Assembly (NCBI RefSeq): GCF_900100075.1 | Contig: NZ_FNEG01000002.1 | Span: 434,001-498,000 of the forward strand | Direction of reading: 5' to 3' | DNA from: Chryseobacterium jejuense | GTDB taxonomy: Bacteria > Bacteroidota > Bacteroidia > Flavobacteriales > Weeksellaceae | DNA length: 64,000 bases | Shown: piece after piece, positions 9,293 to 17,593 of the stretch | How the letters are laid out: each line of letters begins with the position of its first letter | Position numbering within the stretch: position 1 is the stretch's first letter | Notes under the pieces: generated by a model | Seen by the model: the letters and a program-made list of their open reading frames with translations, nothing else | Database searches by the model: none | What the model was told of the DNA's origin: nothing | Made by a program: the position numbers and the translations under genes

Positions 9293-9447
9293 TACTAATT
9301 TTCTTTATAGATAAAAAATAAGATTCAAGGTTAAAGTCAGAAGCTGAATCACCTGCTTTAAAGAAGAAAATTTATATAACTTTAACATAAATCATTAGGC
9401 TAAAAATTGTCTATGAAGATCAGAATCATTAAAATAGATATCTTCGA

Positions 9448-9479
9448 TTTGAGATTGCGGAAATTAGTTCGTATTTTTG
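9448..9479 (+). promoter_or_regulatory. Promoter of the suf genes
   Basis: TTTG (9448-9451), 20 bp, then TATTTTTG (9472-9479), matching TAnnTTTG. The A-type carrier start codon is 28 bases downstream. Confidence 0.65.
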
Positions 9480-9507
9480 CGTCATTAAATCATTCTAAAT
9501 AAATACA

Positions 9508-9837
9508 ATGATAAAAGTATCAGACTATGCAAAGGAGAAAGCCATCCAACTTATGACGGAAGATGGTTTTAACCCTGCTGAAGATTATATAAGAGTTGGG
9601 GTAAAAAGCGGCGGATGCTCTGGTTTAGAGTATGTTTTAAAGTTTGACAACCAAAAAACAGACGCGGATCAGATTTTTGAAGATAATAACATTAAGATTA
9701 TTATCGATAAAAAATCCATCCTTTATTTAGCAGGAACTACTCTTGAATATTCAGGAGGATTGAACGGAAAAGGATTTGTTTTTAACAATCCGAACGCATC
9801 CAGAACATGTGGATGTGGAGAATCATTTAGTCTTTAG
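9508..9837 (+). CDS. sufA: A-type Fe-S cluster carrier (HesB/IscA/SufA)
   Basis: 109 residues, the usual size. The three conserved cysteines are visible: GGCSGLEY near residue 37 and the C-terminal TCGCGESF. A-type carriers receive [Fe-S] clusters from the SufBCD scaffold and pass them to apoproteins. It opens the suf cluster, separated from sufB by 67 bp. The symbol is given by synteny with sufB, because sequence alone does not separate SufA from IscA or ErpA. Confidence 0.9.
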   Translation: MIKVSDYAKEKAIQLMTEDGFNPAEDYIRVGVKSGGCSGLEYVLKFDNQKTDADQIFEDNNIKIIIDKKSILYLAGTTLEYSGGLNGKGFVFNNPNASRTCGCGESFSL

Positions 9838-9904
9838 AGAAAAGACATAAGATCCTAGACATCAGAAAAATATGAGGTCTAAATCTGAAATCTAAAAAAT
9901 TATA

Positions 9905-11353
9905 ATGAGTAAATATACTGAAGACGATTTAAGAGTCGATCTAGAAAATAAAAAATATGAATTCGGTTGGGAAACCAAAATTGATTATGAAGATTTCCCA
10001 ATTGGTTTAAATGAGGATATCGTTCGTGCCATCTCTGCTAAAAAAGAAGAGCCGGAATGGATGACTGAATGGCGTTTGGAATCTTTCAAAATCTGGTTAA
10101 AAATGGTAGAGCCTACTTGGGCTAATATCAAATATGAAAAACCGGATTTTCAAGCGATCCGTTACTACGCAGCTCCAAAGGCTAAGCCTGAATTGGAAAG
10201 CCTTGACCAGGTAGATCCTGAATTATTAAAAACTTTCGAAAAGCTAGGGATTAATATTGAGGAACAAAAAAGACTTTCAGGAGTTGCTGTAGATATCGTA
10301 ATAGATTCAGTTTCTGTGAAAACTACTTTCCAGGATACATTGGCAGAAAAAGGAATTATTTTCTGTTCTATCTCTGAAGCTATTAAAAACCACCCTGATT
10401 TAGTAAGAAAATATCTTGGGAAAGTTGTTCCAAGAGGAGATAACTTCTATGCAGCATTGAACTCCGCAGTATTCTCTGACGGAAGTTTCTGTTATATCCC
10501 TAAAGGCGTAAGATGCCCAATGGAACTTTCAACATATTTCCGTATCAACCAGGCAGGAACAGGACAGTTTGAAAGAACGCTTGTGATTGCAGATGAAGGA
10601 AGTTATGTTTCTTACCTTGAAGGTTGTACAGCTCCATCAAGAGACGAAAACCAGCTTCACGCAGCAGTAGTGGAACTTATTGCTATGGACAATGCTGAAA
10701 TTAAATATTCAACTGTACAGAACTGGTACCCGGGTAATGAAGAAGGAAAAGGTGGGGTATTCAACTTTGTAACAAAAAGAGGTCTTTGCGAAAGAAATGC
10801 AAAAATCTCATGGACTCAGGTTGAAACGGGTTCTGCAGTAACATGGAAATATCCATCTTGTATTCTTAAAGGTGACAATTCAATTGGAGAGTTCTACTCT
10901 ATCGCGGTAACGAACAATCACCAATATGCAGATACAGGAACAAAAATGATCCACATTGGAAAAAATACCAAGTCAACGATCATTTCAAAAGGTATTTCTG
11001 CGGGGAAATCTCAAAACTCATACAGAGGACAGGTAAAAGTAATGCCTTCTGCAAAAGGAGCAAGAAACTTCTCTCAGTGTGACTCTTTATTGATGGGTAA
11101 CGAATGTGGGGCACACACTTTCCCTTACATTGAAATCAAAGATCCTACGGCTCAATTGGAGCACGAAGCAACCACTTCAAAAATTGGAGAAGATCAGATT
11201 TTCTACTGTAACCAAAGAGGTATTGATACTGAAAGAGCCATTGCTTTGATCGTAAACGGTTTCAGTAAGGAGGTTTTAAATAAACTTCCAATGGAGTTTG
11301 CTATTGAAGCACAGAAATTACTTGAGATTTCACTAGAAGGATCAGTAGGATAA
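9905..11353 (+). CDS. sufB: Fe-S cluster assembly protein SufB
   Basis: 482 residues, full length. This is the scaffold subunit of the SufBC2D complex, on which clusters are built with sulfur from SufS/SufE. The SufBD β-helix core is evident ([34 protein letters not shown]), and the C-terminal [22 protein letters not shown] contains the conserved residues for cluster assembly. It starts the sufB-GNAT-sufC-4HB-sufD stretch, all on one strand with short gaps. Confidence 0.97.
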   Translation: MSKYTEDDLRVDLENKKYEFGWETKIDYEDFPIGLNEDIVRAISAKKEEPEWMTEWRLESFKIWLKMVEPTWANIKYEKPDFQAIRYYAAPKAKPELESLDQVDPELLKTFEKLGINIEEQKRLSGVAVDIVIDSVSVKTTFQDTLAEKGIIFCSISEAIKNHPDLVRKYLGKVVPRGDNFYAALNSAVFSDGSFCYIPKGVRCPMELSTYFRINQAGTGQFERTLVIADEGSYVSYLEGCTAPSRDENQLHAAVVELIAMDNAEIKYSTVQNWYPGNEEGKGGVFNFVTKRGLCERNAKISWTQVETGSAVTWKYPSCILKGDNSIGEFYSIAVTNNHQYADTGTKMIHIGKNTKSTIISKGISAGKSQNSYRGQVKVMPSAKGARNFSQCDSLLMGNECGAHTFPYIEIKDPTAQLEHEATTSKIGEDQIFYCNQRGIDTERAIALIVNGFSKEVLNKLPMEFAIEAQKLLEISLEGSVG

Positions 11354-11360
11354 AAAAGAG

Positions 11361-11867
11361 ATGATAGCTACAGAAAGATTAATTTTAAGAAAACCTGTAA
11401 AAGAAGATTTTGAAAGTTTCTTTGAAATTAATCATGACCCTGAAACCAACATTCATAATCCAAGCGGACCCATGAGTTTTGAAAAAGCAGAAGGTACATT
11501 TACCAGAATGCTTGATCATTGGGAAACCTATCATTTTGGAAGCTGGGCAATTGCTGAAAAGAACAGCCCTGAGAATGTAATAGGTTTTGGAGGACTGAGC
11601 TACAGACTTTATGGAGAAGAAGAAAAATTGAATTTAGGCTATCGTTTTGCTTCCCAGGCATGGGGGAAAGGATTTGCCACAGAATTCACAAAGAAAGCTA
11701 TAGATTTTGGGCTTAATAAGGACAATAAAGAAGAAATATTTGCCATTGTTCGTCCCAATAATTTAGCTTCTGTTAAAGTTTTAGAAAAGGCAGGTATGAT
11801 CAAAATCGGGATACTTAATGATGTTCCTGGTCAACCTGAAAGTTTAGTATATAGAATTCAAAAATAA
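11361..11867 (+). CDS. GNAT family N-acetyltransferase (RimJ/RimL type)
   Basis: 168 residues. It has the RimJ-like start MIATERLILRKPVKEDFESF, the acetyl-CoA motif region LGYRFASQAWGKGFATEFTKKAIDFG, and the closing VRPNNLASVKVLEKAGM. It starts seven bases after the sufB stop and 18 bases before sufC, so it is transcribed with suf. RimJ/RimL relatives acetylate protein N-termini or small amines. The target is unknown, and a function in Fe-S assembly is not implied by the fold. Confidence 0.9.
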   Translation: MIATERLILRKPVKEDFESFFEINHDPETNIHNPSGPMSFEKAEGTFTRMLDHWETYHFGSWAIAEKNSPENVIGFGGLSYRLYGEEEKLNLGYRFASQAWGKGFATEFTKKAIDFGLNKDNKEEIFAIVRPNNLASVKVLEKAGMIKIGILNDVPGQPESLVYRIQK

Positions 11868-11885
11868 TTTGTTTAAGCAAATAAA

Positions 11886-12629
11886 ATGTTAGAAATTAAA
11901 AACCTTCACGCCAAAATTGAAGATGGCGCAGAAATATTAAAAGGGATTAACCTTGAAATAAAACCGGGAGAAGTTCACGCTATCATGGGGCCAAACGGAG
12001 CTGGTAAGTCTACCCTTTCTTCTGTAATCGCTGGAAAAGAGGATTACGAAGTGACAGGTGGAGAGATCATTTTTCAAGGAGAAGATATTATTGAAGATGC
12101 TCCTGAAGATAGAGCACACAAAGGAATCTTCCTATCTTTCCAGTATCCAGTGGAAATTCCGGGAGTTTCTGTAACGAACTTCATCAAAGCTGCTTTAAAC
12201 GAAACAAGAAAAGCAAACGGATTAGCAGAGATGCCTGCAAAAGAAATGCTTGCATTAATCCGTGAAAAATCTGAAAAATTAGGAATCAAAAAAGATTTCC
12301 TTTCAAGATCACTAAACGAAGGATTCTCCGGAGGTGAAAAGAAAAGAAACGAAATCTTCCAAATGATGATGCTTAACCCTAAATTGGCTATCCTTGATGA
12401 AACAGATTCAGGATTAGATATCGATGCATTAAGAATTGTTGCTGACGGGGTAAATGCTTTTAAAAATGAAGGAAACGCAGTTCTTTTGATTACGCACTAT
12501 CAAAGATTGCTTAACTATATTCAACCTGACTTCGTTCACGTTTTAGCTAACGGAAAAATCATCAAAACAGGTGATAAATCTTTAGCATTAGAGCTTGAAG
12601 AAAAAGGGTACGACTGGCTTTTAAATTAA
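11886..12629 (+). CDS. sufC: Fe-S cluster assembly ATPase SufC
   Basis: 247 residues. ABC-type ATPase of the SufBC2D scaffold that drives conformational change during cluster formation. Walker A GPNGAGKS is at 35-42, followed by the ABC signature FSGGEKKRNE, Walker B LAILDETDSGLDID with the SufC-typical sequence, and the switch His in LLITHYQRLL. Its stop codon lies at the edge of the left inverted repeat of the inserted four-helix-bundle element. Confidence 0.97.
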   Translation: MLEIKNLHAKIEDGAEILKGINLEIKPGEVHAIMGPNGAGKSTLSSVIAGKEDYEVTGGEIIFQGEDIIEDAPEDRAHKGIFLSFQYPVEIPGVSVTNFIKAALNETRKANGLAEMPAKEMLALIREKSEKLGIKKDFLSRSLNEGFSGGEKKRNEIFQMMMLNPKLAILDETDSGLDIDALRIVADGVNAFKNEGNAVLLITHYQRLLNYIQPDFVHVLANGKIIKTGDKSLALELEEKGYDWLLN

Positions 12630-13082
12630 TTTGAAATTGAACATTTGAGATTTGAAATTATGGCAACAATAAACAATTTTGAAGATTTAGACATATGGAA
12701 GAAATCCAGAGAATTGTGCCAAAAAATTTTTATCTCAGTAATACAAAATTCAAATTGCAGTCAAAATATTAAAAATCAAATCGACCGATCATCGGCTTCT
12801 GTCATGGATAACATTGCAGAAGGTTTTGAAAGGGAGGGAAATAAAGAGTTTATTAATTTTCTATCTATGTCAAAAGGATCATGTGGCGAGGTAAGATCTC
12901 AATTGATCAGAGCATTTGATAGAAGTTTTATTAACGAAAATGAATTTAATGATTTGAAAAAAGATTATACGGATTTATCAAAAATGATTTCAGGCTTTAT
13001 GAAGTACTTAAAAACTATTGAGCATAATGGAAATAAATTTAACCGTCTATAATTTCAAATCTCAAATCTCAAATTTCAAATA
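12628..13082. repeat. Inverted-repeat-bounded insert between sufC and sufD
   Basis: The left arm (12628-12660) and right arm (13050-13082) are inverted copies matching at 29 of 33 positions, with an 18-base perfect terminal stretch ATTTGAGATTTGAAATTA. They enclose exactly one gene: its ATG is at the inner edge of the left arm and its stop is inside the right arm. The transcript would fold the arms into a long stem with the gene in the loop, as in the rRNA intervening sequences that carry related genes. Confidence 0.75.
12660..13052 (+). CDS. Four-helix-bundle protein (S23/rRNA-intervening-sequence family)
   Basis: 130 residues. I chose ATG 12660 (MATINNFEDLDIWKKS) over an upstream TTG because the family normally begins with a short lead into 'F..L.vw..a..l'. 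The hallmark NIAEGFEREGNKEFINFLSMSKGSCGEVRSQL is split over residues 49-80. Related proteins are encoded in intervening sequences of 23S rRNA in Leptospira and others, and also as free-standing genes in Bacteroidota. They form a pentameric helical bundle suspected to bind nucleic acid; the role is unknown. Here it sits within the suf transcript, bounded by inverted repeats, which suggests transposition rather than a Fe-S role. Confidence 0.9.
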   Translation: MATINNFEDLDIWKKSRELCQKIFISVIQNSNCSQNIKNQIDRSSASVMDNIAEGFEREGNKEFINFLSMSKGSCGEVRSQLIRAFDRSFINENEFNDLKKDYTDLSKMISGFMKYLKTIEHNGNKFNRL

Positions 13083-13086
13083 AACA

Positions 13087-14394
13087 ATGAGTTTAAAAGA
13101 ACAAATCATCGAAAACCATAATGAGTTTTTGGAGAGCCTTCGTCACAGATTTTTGGATGACGATAGAAAAGCTGCTCTTCAGAAGTTTGAAGGTATTGGT
13201 TTTCCGACAAAAAAAGACGAAGAATATAAATATACCAATCTAAAGGAGATCACGGAAAAAAGCTACAACTTCTTCCCGAAAGAAAACCACAACATCACTA
13301 AAGAGCAGTTTGATGAATTGCACCTTGGTGAAGAAAATTTTGATTGGATTGTTTTTGTAAACGGTAAACTACACAAAGAACTTTCAAAAGTTTCTATTGA
13401 AAATGTAGAGTTCCTTTCATTCAATTACGCATTGAATGATGACAAACATAAAGAGGTATTTGAAAAGTATTTCAATACAATTGCTTCTAAGGATTTAGCT
13501 TTCACAAACTTAAATCTTGCATACTGCAAATATGGTTTCTTTTTGAAAGTTCCTAAAAATGTAGTGATTGAAAAACCAATTCATGTTTTCTACATTTCTC
13601 AGAATCAGGATGAAAATACATTCTACAATACAAGAAATTTATTAATCGTAGAAGAAGGAGCTAAAGTTGAGGTTATTGAAAGCCACCACAATTTTGATGA
13701 CACTTATGTGTTCACCAACTCTGTAACAGAGATTTTCACTTATCCAAATGCAAAAGCAGACTGGCACAAGCTTCAGAACGATAACAATACTTCTTACCTT
13801 GTAGACAATACCTTTGCAAGACAGGAGAAAGACAGCTTAACCACTGTAAATACATTCTCTTTCGGAGGAAAACTGGTAAGAAACAACCTTGATTTTATTC
13901 AGAATGGATCAAATATCAATTCATTCATGAATGGAATTACCATTATCGGAAAAGATCAGTTGGTAGATCACCATACAGCGGTTCACCACAACTTCCCGAA
14001 CTGTGAAAGTTACCAAAACTATAAAGGAATCTTCGATGGCAATGCCCACGGAGTTTTCAATGGAAAAGTTTTTGTTGATAAAATCGCTCAAAAAACCAAT
14101 GCTTACCAGCAGAACAATAATGTATTGCTAAGCGAAGGAGCAAGTATTGACACTAAACCTCAGTTAGAGATTTTTGCAGATGATGTAAAATGTTCTCACG
14201 GATGTACGGTAGGCCAGCTTAATGAAGATGCCTTGTTCTATCTAAGAGCTAGAGGAATCTCTAAAAAAGAAGCTCAGGCGTTACTTCTATATGCATTTGC
14301 TAATGATGCGATGCAAAACATCGATATTGAGCCTCTAAAAGAAAAAATTTCAAAGCTTTTGGCTGAGAAACTTGAAGTAGATATAGAATTTTAA
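13087..14394 (+). CDS. sufD: Fe-S cluster assembly protein SufD
   Basis: 435 residues. Partner of SufB in the SufBC2D scaffold, needed for iron acquisition. The C-terminal β-helix/SufBD core is visible (IIGKDQLVDHHTAVHHNFPNC as a landmark region, QQNNNVLLSEGASIDTKPQLEIFADDVKCSHG, RARGISKKEAQALLLYAF). It is the last suf gene here and is followed by a strong terminator. The cysteine desulfurase sufS and sufE, often adjacent, are not in the window. Confidence 0.96.
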   Translation: MSLKEQIIENHNEFLESLRHRFLDDDRKAALQKFEGIGFPTKKDEEYKYTNLKEITEKSYNFFPKENHNITKEQFDELHLGEENFDWIVFVNGKLHKELSKVSIENVEFLSFNYALNDDKHKEVFEKYFNTIASKDLAFTNLNLAYCKYGFFLKVPKNVVIEKPIHVFYISQNQDENTFYNTRNLLIVEEGAKVEVIESHHNFDDTYVFTNSVTEIFTYPNAKADWHKLQNDNNTSYLVDNTFARQEKDSLTTVNTFSFGGKLVRNNLDFIQNGSNINSFMNGITIIGKDQLVDHHTAVHHNFPNCESYQNYKGIFDGNAHGVFNGKVFVDKIAQKTNAYQQNNNVLLSEGASIDTKPQLEIFADDVKCSHGCTVGQLNEDALFYLRARGISKKEAQALLLYAFANDAMQNIDIEPLKEKISKLLAEKLEVDIEF

Positions 14395-14415
14395 TCTTAT
14401 ATATATTGATACATA

Positions 14416-14444
14416 AAAAGCACTTCAAAATGAAGTGCTTTTTT
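14416..14444. terminator. Bidirectional terminator between sufD and DUF3078 gene
   Basis: AAAAGCACTTCA (14416-14427) and TGAAGTGCTTTT (14431-14442) form a perfect 12-bp stem with an AAA loop, with T/A runs on both sides, between convergent genes. Confidence 0.9.
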
Positions 14445-14482
14445 ATTGTTTTATCCTTTTGAAATTATTTTTTCAACCAGTT

Positions 14483-15388
14483 TTAGTCATCTTTATTTTC
14501 TGAACGTTTCTTTCCGTAATCAAAATTATACCCCAGTCCTACACCCAATGTCTGTTTCAACTGGGTTTTCCATATCTGGTTATGATCATAAAGTAGATCC
14601 AACGTTACATTTGTAGAAATATATTTATTGATCTTCATACTTAAAACGCCACTATATGCTAGAACCAATCTTTCCGGATGATCCAGATAGTTTGAAAATA
14701 CAGAAGCTGTATTAAGCAAAGTAATGTTCTCCATAATTTTCAGCTTATACATTGCTGTTCCCAAGAAACCGAACTGGAAAAGAGAAGAATCACCATCATT
14801 TTTAAGTCCGTATGTTCCTGCCATTTGAAGATCTTTATCTAAAACAAAAGTCCATCTGGCATTCGCGGGCCGTAATGTCACGGTAAGATTATCATTAGGA
14901 CGGTAGGTAACCCCTGCCCCAAGGCTCACGTAACCTGGTGCCATAAAGTTTGAGATTTTATTTGCATCAGGATCATCACCATCTTCATAACCTGGAGCAA
15001 ATTGAGTCTGAAGACCAGTACCTACAGAAACATACCAGTGCTTAGCAAACTCTCTACCATAGTCTGTAGATAAATTAATAACATCCTGAGTCTTTCTTAC
15101 CCCTGTACCCTGGGTGTTGTTTTGTCCGTAGCCAAGAATAATAATGCTTTTCCAAAGATTTTTACCTTTTTCGTAGGTAAGGTTGTAATTGACACCCGCA
15201 AGCCATCCTACGTTATTAGCTCCCCCCCCAACCCAATTGGAGAAGGCAGCCTGATTAAGCATTAAAGTGTTTTGTCCTTGAATAGACCAGGCTTTAACAG
15301 TATCTGTTACAGGAACATCGGTTTTTGCTTCCTGGGCCATAGTCAAAGCTCCAAAAGAAACGGAAGCGATCAATAAAACTTTTTTCAT
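14483..15388 (-). CDS. DUF3078 outer-membrane β-barrel protein (copy 1)
   Basis: 301 residues from the preferred start MKKVLLIASV, which gives a clean signal peptide ending at TMAQ. An upstream ATG at 15403 lies about where transcription should begin, given the -7 element just above it, so it is rejected. The mature part alternates β-strands with aromatic residues and contains AFSNWVGGGANNVGWLAGVNYN, typical of DUF3078. It is probably an outer-membrane β-barrel of unknown function. It is a close paralogue of the next gene upstream, with most positions identical. Confidence 0.88.
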   Translation of the reverse strand: MKKVLLIASVSFGALTMAQEAKTDVPVTDTVKAWSIQGQNTLMLNQAAFSNWVGGGANNVGWLAGVNYNLTYEKGKNLWKSIIILGYGQNNTQGTGVRKTQDVINLSTDYGREFAKHWYVSVGTGLQTQFAPGYEDGDDPDANKISNFMAPGYVSLGAGVTYRPNDNLTVTLRPANARWTFVLDKDLQMAGTYGLKNDGDSSLFQFGFLGTAMYKLKIMENITLLNTASVFSNYLDHPERLVLAYSGVLSMKINKYISTNVTLDLLYDHNQIWKTQLKQTLGVGLGYNFDYGKKRSENKDD

Positions 15389-15404
15389 AATTAACGATTT
15401 CATA

Positions 15405-15432
15405 CAAATGTATAAATAATAATTTACGTCAA
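15405..15432 (-). promoter_or_regulatory. Promoter of DUF3078 copy 1
   Basis: On the minus strand TTG (15432-15430), 17 bp, then TACATTTG (15412-15405), matching TAnnTTTG. Its position supports the start codon at 15388 over that at 15403. Confidence 0.6.
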
Positions 15433-15561
15433 GATAAAACTCACATTAAAATGAATTGAATTCAGGTAACTCTATCATTATAACACAATGAAAATAAAAC
15501 CTTTAAATTACCATTTCTAGCATAGCAAACTTAAAGTAACTTAAATATTGAGTCTTTACAA

Positions 15562-15591
15562 CTAAAAAAGCACCTCATTACTGAAGCGCTT
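15562..15591 (-). terminator. Terminator of DUF3078 copy 2
   Basis: On the minus strand AAGCGCTTCA and TGAGGTGCTT pair with two G-U wobbles, followed by TTTTT. It separates the two paralogues into independent units. Confidence 0.7.
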
Positions 15592-15616
15592 CTAAAATTG
15601 AATTATTATTAATAAT

Positions 15617-16543
15617 TTATTTTTTAATCCACCATTGGCTGTCTTTACGATCAGAACGTTTTACCCCGTTATCCAGCGTATATGCAAAGCCAATTCCCAA
15701 CGTTTGTTTTAACTGTGTTTTTTCAATCTGGTTATGATCATACAATAAATCTAGTGAAATATTGGATGAGATATACTTGTTAACCTTCAGATTCAGAAGA
15801 GCACCATAAGCAAGCACCAATCTGTCAGGGCGATCAAGATAATTTGAAAAGACCGAGGCTGTATTTGTTAAGTAAATATCTTCCATAATCTTAAGCTTAT
15901 AAATAGCAGTTCCCAGAAAACCGAATTGTAGCAATGAAGTAGCTCCATCACTCTTCAAACCGTAATTTCCAGCAAGCTGAAGATCTTTATCCAGTACAAA
16001 TGTCCATCTGCCGTTGGTAGGACGTAATGTTACAGTTAAGTTATCATTCGGCCTGTACGTGATACCCATACCGGCATTCAGATAGCCTGGAGCCATAAAG
16101 TTTGAGATTTTTTTGGCTTCAGGATTATTTCCGTCTTCATATCCCGGAGCAAACTGAGACTGCAAGCCTGCACCTAAGGAGAAATACCAGCTTTTGGAAA
16201 ACTTTCGCCCATAGTTGGTAGAAACGTTGATAACATCCTGGGTTTTTCTTATTCCTAACCCTTTAGTATCATTCTGTCCGTAACCAAGAATAATAATATT
16301 TTCCCAAAGATCATTATCTTTTTCATAGGTAATATTATAATTAATACCGGCAAGCCAACCTACGTTATTGGCTCCCCCTCCTACCCAATTCGAAAAGGCT
16401 GCCTGATTAATCATTACAGTGTTTTTCCCTAACACGGACCAGTATTTCACTGTGTCTACTACAACGGAATCTTTTTTTAATTCTTCTTGTGCACTTGCAT
16501 CAATCCCAATAAATATGGAAAGAATCAATAAAAACTTCTTCAT
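15617..16543 (-). CDS. DUF3078 outer-membrane β-barrel protein (copy 2)
   Basis: 308 residues with signal peptide MKKFLLILSIFIGIDASAQ. It shares with copy 1 the blocks MINQAAFSNWVGGGANNVGW, RKTQDVIN.S..YGR and YRPNDNLTVTLRP, and the C-terminal LLYDHNQI.KTQLKQTLG. The two are evidently a tandem duplication that now have separate promoters and terminators. The predicted location is the outer membrane. No function is established for the family. Confidence 0.88.
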   Translation of the reverse strand: MKKFLLILSIFIGIDASAQEELKKDSVVVDTVKYWSVLGKNTVMINQAAFSNWVGGGANNVGWLAGINYNITYEKDNDLWENIIILGYGQNDTKGLGIRKTQDVINVSTNYGRKFSKSWYFSLGAGLQSQFAPGYEDGNNPEAKKISNFMAPGYLNAGMGITYRPNDNLTVTLRPTNGRWTFVLDKDLQLAGNYGLKSDGATSLLQFGFLGTAIYKLKIMEDIYLTNTASVFSNYLDRPDRLVLAYGALLNLKVNKYISSNISLDLLYDHNQIEKTQLKQTLGIGFAYTLDNGVKRSDRKDSQWWIKK

Positions 16544-16564
16544 TACTCTAAATAATTTTCAATG

Positions 16565-16597
16565 CAAAAATATTAATATATTTTTTTTAAAGGCAAA
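16565..16597 (-). promoter_or_regulatory. Promoter of DUF3078 copy 2
   Basis: On the minus strand TTTG (16597-16594), 21 bp, then TATTTTTG (16572-16565), matching TAnnTTTG, 21 bases before the start codon. Confidence 0.6.
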
Positions 16598-16791
16598 TTT
16601 TCCTTTAAACAATATACTTTTTTAGAGTTCAACCTGCTGACAACAAAATACTTCAATGCAATCAATGCCAAAATAATGGGTTCAAAAACTAAATTTGATA
16701 CCTTTTGTCTTAAAATCAAGGGAGTAGAAATGGTTTCATCGACAAATTTTCCGACATTTATCATTGGCTTTTGATTTGACGTACAATCTCC

Positions 16792-17559
16792 ATGTTTAAA
16801 AATGTAATTTCCAAAAGAGCGATTTTATACCCTTTGCTGATGCTATCTGCAATGTGGTTCGGATTTTTTTTACAAATGCAGGGCTTTTTTGGAAGTTGCT
16901 TCGGAGCCATTATTCCCCTTGTTCCTGAGGGACTGCTGGGAATCCTTACCTCTCCACTTTTACATGGAAATACAGACCATATTATAGGAAATTCTATTCC
17001 CATTGCCGCATTGATGTTTCTGTTATATCAATTCTATCCATTGGTAGCTAATAAAGTTTTCTTTATCGGATGGGTAGCAACAGGTCTTTTGGTATGGCTT
17101 CTTCCTCCTATTGACATTATGACCGGTGAATATATGTACACCTGTACCATTGGAGCCAGTGGTGTAGTCTATGTATTAGCATTTTTTCTCTTCTTCAGCG
17201 GGGTTTTTAAATGGAATATGAAACTTCTGACCATTTCATTACTCGTTGTTTTATATTACGGAAGTTTAGTATGGGGCATGCTTCCCGAGGAACTGTTCTA
17301 TAATATGGAGGAGCCTAGTAAAATTTCATGGCAGGCCCACCTTTCCGGAGCCGTTGTTGGCAGTATCATCGCATTTGCTTTTAAAAATGTAGGGGAGAAA
17401 AAGAAAAAATTCATTTGGGAATATCCTAATTACTATAGTGAAAAGGATGACAAACTATGGCAAGAATACAAGGAAAATCATCCGGAAGACTTTATGGAAC
17501 TTCCCTACAAAAAAAGAGATGATATTTGGGATCATTTGGATGAATTAAGAAGAAAATAA
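16792..17559 (+). CDS. Rhomboid family intramembrane serine protease
   Basis: 255 residues with about six membrane helices. The catalytic dyad is visible: GASGVVYVLAFFLFF carries the GxSG serine and QAHLSGAVVGSIIAF the histidine. LLHGNTDHIIGNSIPIAAL supplies the conserved His/Asn loop of the oxyanion site. The C-terminal 60 residues are a charged cytoplasmic tail (YSEKDDKLWQEYKENHPEDF). Rhomboids cleave transmembrane segments of other membrane proteins; the substrate is unknown. dprA follows 34 bp later on the same strand. Confidence 0.9.
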   Translation: MFKNVISKRAILYPLLMLSAMWFGFFLQMQGFFGSCFGAIIPLVPEGLLGILTSPLLHGNTDHIIGNSIPIAALMFLLYQFYPLVANKVFFIGWVATGLLVWLLPPIDIMTGEYMYTCTIGASGVVYVLAFFLFFSGVFKWNMKLLTISLLVVLYYGSLVWGMLPEELFYNMEEPSKISWQAHLSGAVVGSIIAFAFKNVGEKKKKFIWEYPNYYSEKDDKLWQEYKENHPEDFMELPYKKRDDIWDHLDELRRK

Positions 17560-17593
17560 AAACTTATTTCATTACATTTGATAAAAAACACAC

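Noticed and set aside
9856..9881. Hairpin between the A-type carrier and sufB (TAGACATCA/TGAGGTCTA)
   Set aside because: One mismatch, short stem, no T run; too weak to call a terminator or regulator.
16573..16764. 63-codon minus-strand frame upstream of DUF3078 copy 2
   Set aside because: It overlaps the promoter of that gene, has no recognisable motif and has a biased hydrophobic composition that AT-rich DNA gives by chance.
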